Of a stretch of 64,000 bases of DNA, positions 53,411 through 62,456 are shown piece after piece (position 1 is the stretch's first letter; each line of letters starts with the position of its first letter). The stretch is taken from assembly GCA_035533215.1 (NCBI GenBank), contig DATLUG010000044.1:5150-69149 (forward strand), in the 5' to 3' direction. A model generated the notes under the pieces. That model saw nothing but the letters and a program-made list of their open reading frames with translations, had not been told where the DNA came from and ran no database searches. The translations under genes and the position numbers were made by a program. The DNA comes from DAHUZL01 sp035533215 (GTDB taxonomy: Bacteria; Chloroflexota; Dormibacteria; Aeolococcales; Bog-877).

Positions 53411-54292
53411 ATGGCCCGTCCCGTGATCCGAGCGGCGGCCCTCGGCGGCTGCCTCCTCGCCACCGCGCTGGCCGTCGCCGCCTGCGGCGGGGGGCCGCGC
53501 AACTCGCCGCCCACCGGGGTGGGCTGCTCGCTGACGGTGACGCTGCCGTTCGTCGGCGGCCGACCCGCCGCCGCGGTGACGGCCCGGGTCGGGGGGCGAG
53601 CCTCCTCCCTCGCGCGGCCGATCGACACCCTGCTCGTCCCCTGCGGCCTGACGGCGCACCTCCAGCCGACCCAAGGGAGCCGCGGGACCCTCACCGGGTG
53701 GAGGGTCGACGGGCAGCAGCGGGGCACGCCGACGATCGCGGTCCTGGTCGACGGGCTCCTCGCCGCCACCGCCGAGGTGCGGCTCCCGGCTCCGGCGGCG
53801 ACGCCGACGGCGACCCCGGGCGCCGCCCCGACCGCGACCCCCGTTGCGGGCGCCCCTCCCACGGCGGCGCCGACACCGGTCGCCCTCGACCGCTGGCTGA
53901 CGTACGACGCCGCCACCCGGACCGCGACCCTGCGGCTCGTCGCCGGCTACGGGAAGGTGAACGGGGGGCTCGACTTCGACGGCCTGACCGCGGGAGCGCT
54001 CCGGGTCGGGGTCCCCACCGGCTGGACGGTGGTGGTCGACCTCCGCAACGTCGCCGCGATCCCCCACTCGGCGGCGGTGGTCACCGCCTCTGGCACCGCC
54101 CCCGTGTTCGCGGGCGCGGCGGTCGCGGACCCCGTCAAGGGGGTGGCCCCCGGCGGGCGGGCCAGCTTCCGCTTCGTCGCGAGCGCGGCCGGCTCCTACC
54201 GGATCGCCTGCCTGGTCCCGGGCCACGAGGCGGCCGGGATGTGGGCTGCCCTCACCGTCACCGCCGGCGGCCTGCCCACGATCCACCTGTAG
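53411..54292 (+). CDS. Lipoprotein with a C-terminal cupredoxin (sulfocyanin-like) domain
   Basis: 293 residues. Lipobox VAACGGG with Cys25. An unrecognised N-terminal domain (about 35-125, with Cys39 and Cys78 that could pair), a T/P/A-repeat linker (about 128-158, ATPTATPGAAPTATP) and a cupredoxin fold. A type 1 copper site is visible: His219 (AAIPHSAAV), Cys267, His272 and Met277 in C-L-V-P-G-H-E-A-A-G-M. It should be an outward-facing electron carrier. The linker style is common in Chloroflexota and relatives. Confidence 0.85.
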   Translation: MARPVIRAAALGGCLLATALAVAACGGGPRNSPPTGVGCSLTVTLPFVGGRPAAAVTARVGGRASSLARPIDTLLVPCGLTAHLQPTQGSRGTLTGWRVDGQQRGTPTIAVLVDGLLAATAEVRLPAPAATPTATPGAAPTATPVAGAPPTAAPTPVALDRWLTYDAATRTATLRLVAGYGKVNGGLDFDGLTAGALRVGVPTGWTVVVDLRNVAAIPHSAAVVTASGTAPVFAGAAVADPVKGVAPGGRASFRFVASAAGSYRIACLVPGHEAAGMWAALTVTAGGLPTIHL

Positions 54293-54340
54293 CCGGGCCC
54301 CGCGCACGCGCGGCCCGGGCTCGGACCGGCGCCGCCCCGG

Positions 54341-55399
54341 TCAGCCGACGCGGAGCTCGATGACGGTGTCCAGCGGGAGGGGGTCCTCCCCGCCCACCAC
54401 ATACGTCACCCGCCCCACGGTCGCCACCGCCGGCGCGGCGACGGCCCGAGGGAGGGTGCCGACGCGCCGCAGCCGGCCGGACCCTGGGTCGAGCCGCCAG
54501 ACGGCGGAGCTGGGCCGGCCGTCGACCTCGCCACCGATCACCAGCAGCGCACCGTCGCGAACGGTCGCGGCGGCATGGTCGAGGGTGAACGGCAGATGCC
54601 CGACCACCGCCGCCGCCCCGGTGCGGGTGTCGATCCGCTGGATCGCCCGGCCGGTCCGCCCGCCGGAGCCGCCGATCACGAAGAGGTCGGGGCCGAGCGC
54701 CCCGACCGCCGCGTACCGCACCGGCCGTGGCAGGCTGGCGACCGGCCGGAACGTCCTCCCGTCGGTGGTCGCCAACACCGGGGCGTCCAGGCCGGCCCCA
54801 TCGCTGCCGCCCACCAGATAGATGACGCCGGCGATGGTGGCCGTGGCCAGGTCCGCCCGCGGCTGCGGGAGCCGCGACCACGTCGCGGCCCGCGGTGCGG
54901 CGGTCCCGAAGGACTGCACCAGGTCGTAGACCGTCGTCGACCCGCCCCCGAAGACGAGGAACCGCCCGCCCGAGGCGGCGCCGGCAGCATCGTGGGTCGG
55001 TCGGACCAGGGTTCCGACCCGGTCGGCGCGCCCGGTGCGCGGGTCGATGCGCACGATCGCCGACGTGGAGGTGTCGGCCGCCGTCAGGCCGCCGACGACC
55101 AGCAGGTCGGCCCCGTCGGGGAGCACGACGGCCCGCGAGAGCGGGGCCGCCAGCGTCCACGGGGCCAGGCGTGCAGCGATCGACGCCGGCAGCCGGCCGG
55201 CACCCACCCGCACCGGCGGCCGCCCGCGGGGGTGGGCATGGGAGCGGCCCTGCGCCCTGGTCCCGCCGCAGCCGGCAGCAAGGAGGCAGACCGCTGTCCA
55301 GAGGACGGCGGCCGCTCGGCGGCGCCGGCCGGCCCTGGAGGCTGACGGCACCCCCCGGGCGGTCCGACGGGTGGGGGCTGGCCGGAGCGCCATCGTCAC
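54341..55399 (-). CDS. Kelch-repeat beta-propeller lipoprotein
   Basis: 352 residues from a GTG overlapping the upstream stop (GTGA). Lipobox LAAGCGG with Cys44 after a basic N-terminus. Six or so Kelch-like blades with the V-V-G-G/V-I-G-G strand (DLLVVGG, FLVFGGG, IYLVGG, LFVIGG, LLVIGG, TYVVGG), each about 45-50 residues apart. A surface-bound propeller, probably for binding. Convergent to the cupredoxin lipoprotein. Confidence 0.88.
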   Translation of the reverse strand: MTMALRPAPTRRTARGVPSASRAGRRRRAAAVLWTAVCLLAAGCGGTRAQGRSHAHPRGRPPVRVGAGRLPASIAARLAPWTLAAPLSRAVVLPDGADLLVVGGLTAADTSTSAIVRIDPRTGRADRVGTLVRPTHDAAGAASGGRFLVFGGGSTTVYDLVQSFGTAAPRAATWSRLPQPRADLATATIAGVIYLVGGSDGAGLDAPVLATTDGRTFRPVASLPRPVRYAAVGALGPDLFVIGGSGGRTGRAIQRIDTRTGAAAVVGHLPFTLDHAAATVRDGALLVIGGEVDGRPSSAVWRLDPGSGRLRRVGTLPRAVAAPAVATVGRVTYVVGGEDPLPLDTVIELRVG

Positions 55400-56691
55400 C
55401 GCGGGCCGACGGGGGCCGCGGCCCGGCCCCGGGTGATGTCCTCCGAGTACGGCGGGGCCAGGTCCACCCCGTCGGGCACGTTCAGGAACCCGGGCGCCGA
55501 GCCGGGGACACCGGTCACCCCGTACTGCCAGACGATCCGATCGGTGCGTGGATCGACGACGATCACCCGGTCGTTGCGGTCGTCGTTGATGAGCACGTCG
55601 CCGTTGGGCAGCGGCAGGGCCAGGGACGGGTGGTCGAGCGCGTTCGCGCCGGTGGGCCGGTAGCGCCAGAGGGTGCGCCCCTGGAGGGTGAACATGACCA
55701 CCTGCCCGGGCCAGGAGTAGTCGGCGGTGAGGAGGACACCGGGGCGGACCAGGTTGGTGTCCGATGGGTAGAGCACCCCGGGCGGGTGCAGCTGGCGGAC
55801 GATCCGCCCGGTGAGGGTCATCACGTCGACCCAGTCACCGTTGATCTCGGTGACGAGGACATCCCCGCCGCCCATCGGGAAGGCGCCGTTGGGACTGCCG
55901 AAGCGTCGTGGCGGCTGGTGCAGGCAGGCCGAGGTGGTCTCGCCGAAGGCGCGGGCGAGGACATGGGTGCCGGGCGCGATCACGACCAGACGGCAGTTCT
56001 CGATGTCGGCGGCGAGCAGGTCGCGCCCGTCGATCAGCTGGGCGTCGTCGGGGTTGGCGAGGTGGTTGGGCCCGGCGCCGGGCACCCCGGAGACCCCGTA
56101 GCGGAAGATGATCCGGCGGCTGCCGACCGCGATCAGGGAGATCGCGGAATCGGTCTCCTGGGTGGCGACGATCGACCGGCCGTCGGGGGTGAAGAAGGCG
56201 TCGTCGGGGGCGATGAAGGTCTGCCCCGTGGGCAGGCCCGCCGGCCCGGGGAACCGCCACAGCACCTGACCGCGCGGGCTCACCACCAGCAGCCGGTTGT
56301 TGGCGCTGTCGGCGATGAGGATGGGACCCGGGAGCGCCGCCGGGTCCGACCCGGGACGCAGCGCCGGCCGGCTGAGCGGATGGGTGAAGAGCGCCGCCGG
56401 TCGGGACCCCGCCCGCGGCGCCGGCGGCAGACGGAGCGCCGGCCGCCCCCGGGGCGTCGCCGTCTGGGGGCTGCCGGCCCAGGTCCAGACCGCCAGGACC
56501 GTGGCGAGGACCGCCAGCCCGAAGATCGAGCGCCACCCCGGCCCTCGCCGCCGCCTCGGCCGCCGCCGCGGCGCCGTCACCCCGGGACCCCGCGCGTAGG
56601 TCCAGGGCTCGGGAGCGGTCGGCAGCGCCCGGCGCGGCGGCGGCGCGCCGCCGGCCGAGTCGCGCTGCCGGTCAGCCGGCGTCATCGCCAC
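55396..56691 (-). CDS. Membrane-anchored PQQ/NHL-like beta-propeller protein
   Basis: 431 residues from GTG 56691 (ATG 56685 also possible). Cytoplasmic Pro/Arg-rich N-terminus, one membrane span (about 53-70, SIFGLAVLATVLAVWTWAG), then an outside propeller with repeats such as ILIADSANNRLLVV, LLAADIENCRLVVI, VLINDDRNDRVIVV and aromatic turn motifs V-L-W-R-F, T-L-W-R-Y and I-V-W-Q-Y. Repeats recall arylsulfotransferase/NHL propellers. No catalytic residues are evident. Operon with the Kelch lipoprotein. Confidence 0.82.
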   Translation of the reverse strand: MAMTPADRQRDSAGGAPPPRRALPTAPEPWTYARGPGVTAPRRRPRRRRGPGWRSIFGLAVLATVLAVWTWAGSPQTATPRGRPALRLPPAPRAGSRPAALFTHPLSRPALRPGSDPAALPGPILIADSANNRLLVVSPRGQVLWRFPGPAGLPTGQTFIAPDDAFFTPDGRSIVATQETDSAISLIAVGSRRIIFRYGVSGVPGAGPNHLANPDDAQLIDGRDLLAADIENCRLVVIAPGTHVLARAFGETTSACLHQPPRRFGSPNGAFPMGGGDVLVTEINGDWVDVMTLTGRIVRQLHPPGVLYPSDTNLVRPGVLLTADYSWPGQVVMFTLQGRTLWRYRPTGANALDHPSLALPLPNGDVLINDDRNDRVIVVDPRTDRIVWQYGVTGVPGSAPGFLNVPDGVDLAPPYSEDITRGRAAAPVGPR

Positions 56692-56934
56692 AGCGGGTCG
56701 GGCGGGGGCACCCAGCTGGTCCGGCCGACGGGGCGATGCGGGGGTCCTCCTTCGCTGCGGAGCCGGCGGGGTGCGCAGACCGCTCCTGGGCGGTCAGGAT
56801 AGGGGCCGCCCATGAATGACAGATGAGTCCCGCGTGGGGCCGGCGCACCGGGCGGAGCGCATCCGCCCCGCGACCGGGCGCACCCGGGGCACCGCCGGCG
56901 AGGGACCATCGGTCACGACCATGACCGTCGGCCC

Positions 56935-57636
56935 ATGACGATCCCGCCCGCCATCCTGCCCACCCGCATCACCGAGGGATGGGCGCCGGGCGTCCGCTAC
57001 CGCATCGAGGGCGAGCTGGTGCCGGTGCTCCACTGCCTCCTGGACGGCACCGTCCCGCTCTTCTTCGAGCACCACCTGGTGCTCTGGAAAGACCCCCAGT
57101 TGGGAGTGACCCTGCGGCCGATGCGGGGGGCGGTGCGGCGGATGGTGGTCGGCATGCCGGTGTTCCTCACCCAGGCCAGGGGCGCGGGCTCGATCGCGTT
57201 CTCGCGCGACGCCCCCGGTCACGTCTTCCCCCTCCCCCTCGCTCGCGGTGAGGTGGTCCTGGTGCGCGAGCACCAGTTCCTCGCCGCCAGCGGCCACCTG
57301 CGCTTCACGCCCCGGCGCATCCGCGGCCTCACCAACAACCTCTTCGGCGGCAACGGTCTCTGGCTGGACCGGTTCGAGGCCCACGACAGCGACGGGGTGG
57401 TGTGGTTGCACGGGTACGGCAACGTCTTCGAGAAGGAGCTGGCCCCCGGCGAGGCGATCGACGTCGAGCCGGGCGGGTGGGTGTACATGGACCCCACCGT
57501 GCGGATGCGGCCGCAGGTGTACGGGCTCCGCACCGGGATCTTCGCCGGCGTCGGACGGCTCGTGTTCAACCGCTTCGAGGGACCGGGACGGGTCGGGATC
57601 CAGTCCCTGTACGTCCACCTGCCCACCGGCGAGTGA
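56935..57636 (+). CDS. AIM24 (DUF124) family protein
   Basis: 233 residues. Beta-rich; the family pattern includes RGAVRRMVVGMPVFLTQARGAG (read in two parts), the GHVFPLPL segment, EHQFLAASG and a Gly-rich GLTNNLFGGNGLW stretch. AIM24-type proteins are related in fold to tRNA-import/phage-lysis-like beta prisms and have no settled function in bacteria. The intergenic region before it (56692-56934) contains a short ORF of four codons after a GATAGG-like box but no clear ribosome site. Confidence 0.88.
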   Translation: MTIPPAILPTRITEGWAPGVRYRIEGELVPVLHCLLDGTVPLFFEHHLVLWKDPQLGVTLRPMRGAVRRMVVGMPVFLTQARGAGSIAFSRDAPGHVFPLPLARGEVVLVREHQFLAASGHLRFTPRRIRGLTNNLFGGNGLWLDRFEAHDSDGVVWLHGYGNVFEKELAPGEAIDVEPGGWVYMDPTVRMRPQVYGLRTGIFAGVGRLVFNRFEGPGRVGIQSLYVHLPTGE

Positions 57637-57652
57637 GCGGGGCGCAGCGCCG

Positions 57653-58291
57653 TCAGCCCACCGGGCGGTGGATCGAGACCGCGTAGCCGCCCCCGGGGAC
57701 GAATGGCGCGCGCGCCCAGGTCGCGAAGCGCGCCTCCAGCCCGAGGCCGGCCGCGGCACAGCCGGCATCGTAGCCGGCGCAGTCGAGCCCGTCCGGGCGC
57801 AGCTGGAAGCCGGCCACCAGGCGGCCGCCGGGGCGCAGGTGGCGGGCGAGGTTGGCCACCACCCTGGCCTCGGTGCCGGGGTCCACGAAGAGCAGGACAT
57901 TGCCGGCCAGGAGGACGCAGTCGAACCGTCGCGGCGCTCGGCCCCGCTCCCCCGGGACCGCGACCGATGCCAGGTCGGCCTGGAGCCAGACGAGATCGGG
58001 GGCATTGGCCCGAGCGCGGGCCAGCATGCCCTGGTCGCGGTCGACGCCGACCACGTCGACCCCGCGCCGGTGCAGCTCGATGGCGACCCTGCCGGTCCCG
58101 CAGCCCGCATCGAGGACGCTCGCCGACCGCAGCCACGACACCAGGTCCGCCTCGCCGTGGACGTTGGCCCCCGCCGCCGCCCGGGCGGCGAAGGCCGCAT
58201 CGTAGTCAGCGCCGCGCCGGCCCGGGTAGGGCAGGGGCGCGGCGCTCTCCGCGGCGGCCCCGTCCTCCGCCGGCCCTGACCCCGCGGTCAT
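57653..58291 (-). CDS. Class I SAM-dependent methyltransferase
   Basis: 212 residues from an ATG overlapping the thioesterase stop (ATGA). Motif I VLDAGCGTGRVAIEL (about 60-74), the acidic VVGVDRD after strand 2, and FDCVLLAGNVLLFVDPG as motif post-II. Small-molecule type; substrate unknown. Confidence 0.9.
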   Translation of the reverse strand: MTAGSGPAEDGAAAESAAPLPYPGRRGADYDAAFAARAAAGANVHGEADLVSWLRSASVLDAGCGTGRVAIELHRRGVDVVGVDRDQGMLARARANAPDLVWLQADLASVAVPGERGRAPRRFDCVLLAGNVLLFVDPGTEARVVANLARHLRPGGRLVAGFQLRPDGLDCAGYDAGCAAAGLGLEARFATWARAPFVPGGGYAVSIHRPVG

Positions 58292-58785
58292 CCCGGTGTC
58301 GTCCGGTCGCGCACGCCGTCCCGGTCCCGACGATCACCGCGGCGCCGCCCTGCCAGGGTCGCCGTGGTGGCGGGGCGGGCGGCATCGACCACCTGGGCGG
58401 GGACGGCGGACGGGCGCCCGTCGCTGAGCCGCACCCACACCCACTCGGTCGCCACCTCGGCCAGGAGCCGGTCGTCGTGGCCGCGGCGGACCTCGGTGCG
58501 GCGGGTGCCGCGCACCCCACGCACCAGCTGGACCCACACCGTGAGCACCACCTCGTCGCCGTGGCGGGCGGGGTGATGGTAGGTGATCGCCTGGCGGTGG
58601 ATCACCCAGGCCCCGCCCTGGGCGGTGGTCCAGGCAGGACCGAATCCGGCCGCGTCTGCGTGCTGGATGGCGACCTCCTCAGCCCAGTTGAGGTAGACCG
58701 CGTTGTTCACATGCCCGTTGGGGTCGCACTCGTAGTGGCGGACGCGCCAGCGCGCGGTGTGGACGAGGGGATCGGTGGCGGCCAC
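58288..58785 (-). CDS. Acyl-CoA thioesterase, 4-hydroxybenzoyl-CoA thioesterase-like hotdog protein
   Basis: 165 residues from a GTG at 58785. Hotdog signature with the catalytic Asp: Y-E-C-D-P-N-G-H-V-N-N-A-V-Y (about 18-31), followed by the helix WAEEVAIQHADAAGF. Typical YbgC/FatA-like single-domain enzyme. Co-transcribed with the methyltransferase. Confidence 0.9.
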   Translation of the reverse strand: MAATDPLVHTARWRVRHYECDPNGHVNNAVYLNWAEEVAIQHADAAGFGPAWTTAQGGAWVIHRQAITYHHPARHGDEVVLTVWVQLVRGVRGTRRTEVRRGHDDRLLAEVATEWVWVRLSDGRPSAVPAQVVDAARPATTATLAGRRRGDRRDRDGVRDRTTPG

Positions 58786-58791
58786 CGCGTG

Positions 58792-58797
58792 ATTATC
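58792..58797 (-). promoter_or_regulatory. -10 box, leaderless promoter of the thioesterase operon
   Basis: GATAAT on the minus strand ends 6 nt before the GTG at 58785. It is the closest match to TATAAT among the leaderless boxes of this window. Confidence 0.45.
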
Positions 58798-58958
58798 CGG
58801 CGGTGGCCCGCGCCGACCGCATCGAATCCTCTGCCCCCCGGGTCCCCCCCGGCCCGCGCTCGCGCGACCGGCCCGGCTACGATCGGGCGGGCGGGGTCGC
58901 GCGGGCCCGGGGCCGTCGTCGCCCGGTCCCAGCCCATCCCACCCGCAAGGAGGAGGCG

Positions 58959-59750
58959 GTGACCGACCCCTTGGCGTCGATCACCCGATCCCCGCAGCCG
59001 GCGGGTCCGCCGGTCGGCCTCGATCAGCGCCACCCTCTGGAGGTCTCCGAGCTTCGCCAGCTCTGGTCGATGCTCGACGGGGGGGCGATCATGGTGGTCG
59101 AGGTGCGCCACCGGCTCTGGCGGAGCTGGGGCCTCTGTCCCCGCCACGGCTGGGGTTTCCTGGCCATGGAGGTCGAGCTCCGCGGCGGCCACCCCCTCAC
59201 CTCCACGGTCCTCGTGGAAGACCTCGTCGGGCGCGCCGTCCGGGCGGTGCGACGGGCGTTCGGAAGGCCCCTCTCGGGCCCGCGGCGGCTCCTTGGGACC
59301 CGCGCCTCCTGCCTCACCTGCGACTTCGTCGACCTGGTGCGACGCGGCGGCGAGGGCAATCCTCTGGCGCGGCCCACCCGCGAGTGGCTGGACCGGATGC
59401 GGCCGCTGCCCGCGCTGGCGGCCACCTCCGCCCTGCTGGCCGCCACCGAGCGGGAGTGGCGGCCGCGCGCCTGCCCCGGCTGCCTCGCCGGTGGCGGCCC
59501 GCTCTGTCGACCCCATCTGCTGGCGGGGTCCGTCAGCCTCGACGATCGCCGCCGGACCCTCGCGGCCCTGGAGGACCTCAGCGGCCGTCTCACCCGCTAC
59601 GGCCGCTCGATGACCTGGCGCGGGCCCGCGGCGAGGCCGGAGGACCGCGCCGCCCTGGTCGAGGGGCTCGCGTGGACCGGCGGCTGGAGGGCGCCGCTGG
59701 GACTCCTTGCCGGGCGGGAGGCCGCGGCCGGTCCCGAGCGTCATGTCTGA
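58959..59750 (+). CDS. Hypothetical cysteine/histidine-rich (probably zinc-binding) protein
   Basis: 263 residues from a GTG at 58959 with a strong AAGGAGGAGG site. Putative metal motifs are G-L-C-P-R-H-G (about residue 60), C-L-T-C-D-F (about 119), C-P-G-C-L-A (about 174) and L-C-R-P-H (about 184). The first and last share the C-P-x-H/C-R-P-H form, so two similar sites may exist. I cannot name the family. No membrane span. A TACGAT box at 58878-58883 could be its promoter, giving a leader of about 70 nt. The stop lies inside the start of the MFS gene (8-nt overlap), so they are expressed together. Confidence 0.7.
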   Translation: MTDPLASITRSPQPAGPPVGLDQRHPLEVSELRQLWSMLDGGAIMVVEVRHRLWRSWGLCPRHGWGFLAMEVELRGGHPLTSTVLVEDLVGRAVRAVRRAFGRPLSGPRRLLGTRASCLTCDFVDLVRRGGEGNPLARPTREWLDRMRPLPALAATSALLAATEREWRPRACPGCLAGGGPLCRPHLLAGSVSLDDRRRTLAALEDLSGRLTRYGRSMTWRGPAARPEDRAALVEGLAWTGGWRAPLGLLAGREAAAGPERHV

Positions 59751-60963
59751 CCGGTCCGGCCCCAGCCGAGGGTGGGTGAGCCGCGACGTCCTCGCCATCA
59801 CCCTCTCCGCCTGCACGGCGGACCTCGGCTACCAGGCGATCATCGCCGGGCTGCCCCTGCTGCTGGTGGTGGAGCTCCACGCCGGGACGGTGGTGTTCGC
59901 CCTGGCGACCGCGATCGGCTACGGAGGCGGCGCACTGCTGGCGGTCGCCGGGGGCCGGCTGGGCGATCGCTTCGGCCACCGCCGGGTCGCCCTCCTCGGC
60001 AACGCGGGCATCCCCCTCCTCGGGCTGATCGGGCTGGCGGTCGCCCCCTGGCAGGTGGTCCTGCTGTTCGCGCTCGGCTGGTGGGCCCGCAACTTCCGCA
60101 ACCCGTCCAGGCGCGCCCTCCTGGTGACGGCGGTCGCGCCGGTCCACCGGGGGCGAGCGTTCGGGCTCCTCAACGCGCTCGACCTCGGCGGCGGACTCTG
60201 CTCCACCCTGGGGCTGGCCGGCCTGCTCGCCATCGGCTGGAGCCTCCGCGGGGTCTTCCTGCTGGCCCTGGCGCCGCTGGTCCTGTCGACCGTGGTGCTC
60301 GCCCTCGCCCACCCGCAGGCGGCGCGGACGCGTTCACCGGATCGACCGAGCGGGCCGCCCGCGCCGGCGGCCGAGGCGACCCGGCAGACTGAGCGGGGCA
60401 CGCTGCGGGCGATCCTGGTGGCGACCGGTCTCTTCGGCTTCAGTTTCTACAACGTCGGGTTCCCGATCCTCACCGTGGCCCAGGGCGCCCACGCCCTCCG
60501 GGCGGGGGTGATCGCCTACGCCATCTTCCTCGGGTCCGCGGCGGTGGCCGGCATCGTGGTGGCGGGTCGCCGCTGGCGCGCCGTCCCCGTCCTGGCGATC
60601 CTCGGCTACGGGCTGAGCGCGGTCGCCACCTGCTCCCTCGGCGTCGCCAGCGCGCTCCATGGGGGCGCCATGGCCCTCGACACCGTCATTGCCGTCCTCG
60701 GGGCGGCGGTGGGCATCATCGAGACGGTCGAACCGACGATGGTGTCGGCCCTGGTGCCGGCCGGCAGCCAGGGGCGGGGGCTGGGGCTCCTCACCGGTTC
60801 CCGCAGCGCCGGGCTCCTGGTCGGCAACCTCGTGATGGGCGTGCTGTACCTGCGGGGCCCGCTCGCCGCCTACCTCTACGCCGCGGCGGTGGCCGCGATC
60901 GGCGCCGGCCTCCTGCTCACCGCCGGTCGCCAGCTCCCGCTCCGGATCGCGGACCAGCCGTAG
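59743..60963 (+). CDS. MFS transporter (12-TM)
   Basis: 406 residues from an ATG at 59743. Twelve hydrophobic segments in two halves with an Arg/Pro-rich central loop (about 195-220). Motif A is GRLGDRFGHRRVALLG after helix 2. Helix 4 is preceded by an unusual ARNFRNPSRRALL, which resembles transporters induced with metals or drugs. Substrate unknown. Confidence 0.87.
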   Translation: MSDRSGPSRGWVSRDVLAITLSACTADLGYQAIIAGLPLLLVVELHAGTVVFALATAIGYGGGALLAVAGGRLGDRFGHRRVALLGNAGIPLLGLIGLAVAPWQVVLLFALGWWARNFRNPSRRALLVTAVAPVHRGRAFGLLNALDLGGGLCSTLGLAGLLAIGWSLRGVFLLALAPLVLSTVVLALAHPQAARTRSPDRPSGPPAPAAEATRQTERGTLRAILVATGLFGFSFYNVGFPILTVAQGAHALRAGVIAYAIFLGSAAVAGIVVAGRRWRAVPVLAILGYGLSAVATCSLGVASALHGGAMALDTVIAVLGAAVGIIETVEPTMVSALVPAGSQGRGLGLLTGSRSAGLLVGNLVMGVLYLRGPLAAYLYAAAVAAIGAGLLLTAGRQLPLRIADQP

Positions 60964-61005
60964 GGGGCCAGCGGGAGCGGGTGGCCACTCACGGACTGAG
61001 TGCGA

Positions 61006-61011
61006 TAGATT
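61006..61011 (+). promoter_or_regulatory. -10 box, leaderless promoter of the VapBC module
   Basis: TAGATT ends 6 nt before GTG 61018. No Shine-Dalgarno sequence is present. Confidence 0.5.
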
Positions 61012-61017
61012 CCGAGT

Positions 61018-61275
61018 GTGAGTAAGCGTCTCCAGGTCGTCCTCCCCGACGCCGAGATCGACCGCTATGCGCGGACGGCCGAGGCCGAGGGTCTGACCCT
61101 TTCGGAGTGGGTCCGGCAGGTCCTCCGCCGTGCCGGCCTCGAGCGAACGGCCGGGAAAGTCGACGAGAGGCTCGCCGCCGTGCGGGTCGCCTCCCGACAC
61201 CAGTTCCCGGTTGCCGCGATCGAGACGATGCTGGCGGAGGTAGACCGCGGGTACCGAGCGGCCGCCGACCCGTGA
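61018..61275 (+). CDS. vapB: Antitoxin, ribbon-helix-helix type (VapB-like)
   Basis: 85 residues from a GTG at 61018. The first 45 residues fit a CopG/RHH DNA-binding domain: strand KRLQVVLPD, then helices EIDRYARTAEAEG and LSEWVRQVLRRA. The remainder is the toxin-binding arm. It should neutralise the PIN toxin and repress its own operon. The stop overlaps the toxin start (GTGA). Confidence 0.85.
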   Translation: MSKRLQVVLPDAEIDRYARTAEAEGLTLSEWVRQVLRRAGLERTAGKVDERLAAVRVASRHQFPVAAIETMLAEVDRGYRAAADP

Positions 61276-61673
61276 TCCTGGTCGACTCCAACGTCCCCAT
61301 GTACCTCGTCGGGGCTCCCCATCCCTACAACGTCGATGCCCAGCGTACCCTGGAGCGCCTGATCGCCGAGCACCGGCGACTGGTGACCGACGCCGAGGCA
61401 TTCCGGGAGATCCTGCACCGCTATGCGGCGATCGATCGCCGCGATGCCATCCAGCCGGCCTTCGACGCCCTCCTCGGTGTCGCCGACGAGGTGCTGCCGA
61501 TCGAGCTGGATGACGTGTCGATGGCAAAGGACCTGCTGGCCACCCATCCGAATCTCTCGGCCCGCGACGCTCTCCACGTCGCGGTCATGCGCCGTCACCG
61601 GATTGCCTGCGTGCTCAGCTTCGACCGAGCCTTCGACACCGTGCCAGGGATCGAGCGGCTGCCTGTCGGCTGA
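61272..61673 (+). CDS. vapC: PIN-domain ribonuclease toxin (VapC-like)
   Basis: 133 residues from a GTG at 61272. The four acidic residues of the PIN active site are present: Asp5 (LVDSN), a Glu in AEAFREI (42 or 46), Asp99 (SARDALH) and Asp118 or Asp122 (SFDRAFD). VapC toxins cut tRNA or rRNA when the antitoxin is degraded. Base composition is slightly less extreme than in neighbouring genes, as is usual for mobile toxin modules; this is by eye. Confidence 0.88.
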   Translation: MILVDSNVPMYLVGAPHPYNVDAQRTLERLIAEHRRLVTDAEAFREILHRYAAIDRRDAIQPAFDALLGVADEVLPIELDDVSMAKDLLATHPNLSARDALHVAVMRRHRIACVLSFDRAFDTVPGIERLPVG

Positions 61674-62456
61674 GCACGAAGCCCACCAATCGCGGCCTCG
61701 TCGGCGGCTCGGAATCGGCCTGGCCCCTCCCGGACGCGCCACCCTCCTGGCGTCACCAGGCAGGGGCCGGGTCCCGCCCCTCGGTGGGGGCTGGGTGCGG
61801 TGGAGAGCGGCCGGCTCCGCCCGCAGGGGTGGAACCTGCCGATCACCGATGGCAGCGATAGGCGGAACCGGATCGCGGTCGACGTTTCCAACGGTCGAGG
61901 GCCGCAAGGGAGGAGCGGGACCGCCGCGGTTGCGCGCGACGAGGGCGATCACGGCGATGCCCTCTCGAATGCCGTGCTGGCACGCGCCGGACGTCGGTGT
62001 CGGCGATCCTCACCCGGTGCTGCCGGGAGCTCGAACCACCGCGGTCGACCCTACATCCTCGGTCCCATCCCCGCCCGGTCCCGGCAGCCTCAGGTCGACA
62101 TCGCGTTCGTGGCGCCCGAATGGGTCGCGGTCGGGAGGGCGCCGGCCGGGTGAGAGTGCGCCGCCGGCTGGGCGCGCGGTGGCAGGCGGGGCCACGGCGT
62201 GGCGAAGGCAGCACCGAGCCTCGGGCCGGTCCCGATCGGGTGAATGCGTGCCATCCAGCGGAAGCGCGGCACCTCCGTCGCCCGGGTGCGAACGCAGCCC
62301 GGGTGCAGCGCCGGTGGGGACGGTGTGCCGGGTGGCCATGACCGGGCTGCGTTGTGCCGTCCTCGCCCACGACCCGGATCCACCGGCAGGTCCGGAGCGC
62401 TGACCGCTGGGCCGCGCCGGTGACCCGCGCGGGCCACCGGCTGGGGACGCGAGCGA
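61674..62456. other. Gene-free stretch after the toxin-antitoxin module
   Basis: About 780 nt without a gene I can support. Several ORFs are open on both strands, but none has a ribosome site, a -10 box at the right distance or a recognisable domain. The stretch may be the remains of inserted or decayed DNA next to VapBC. Confidence 0.45.
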
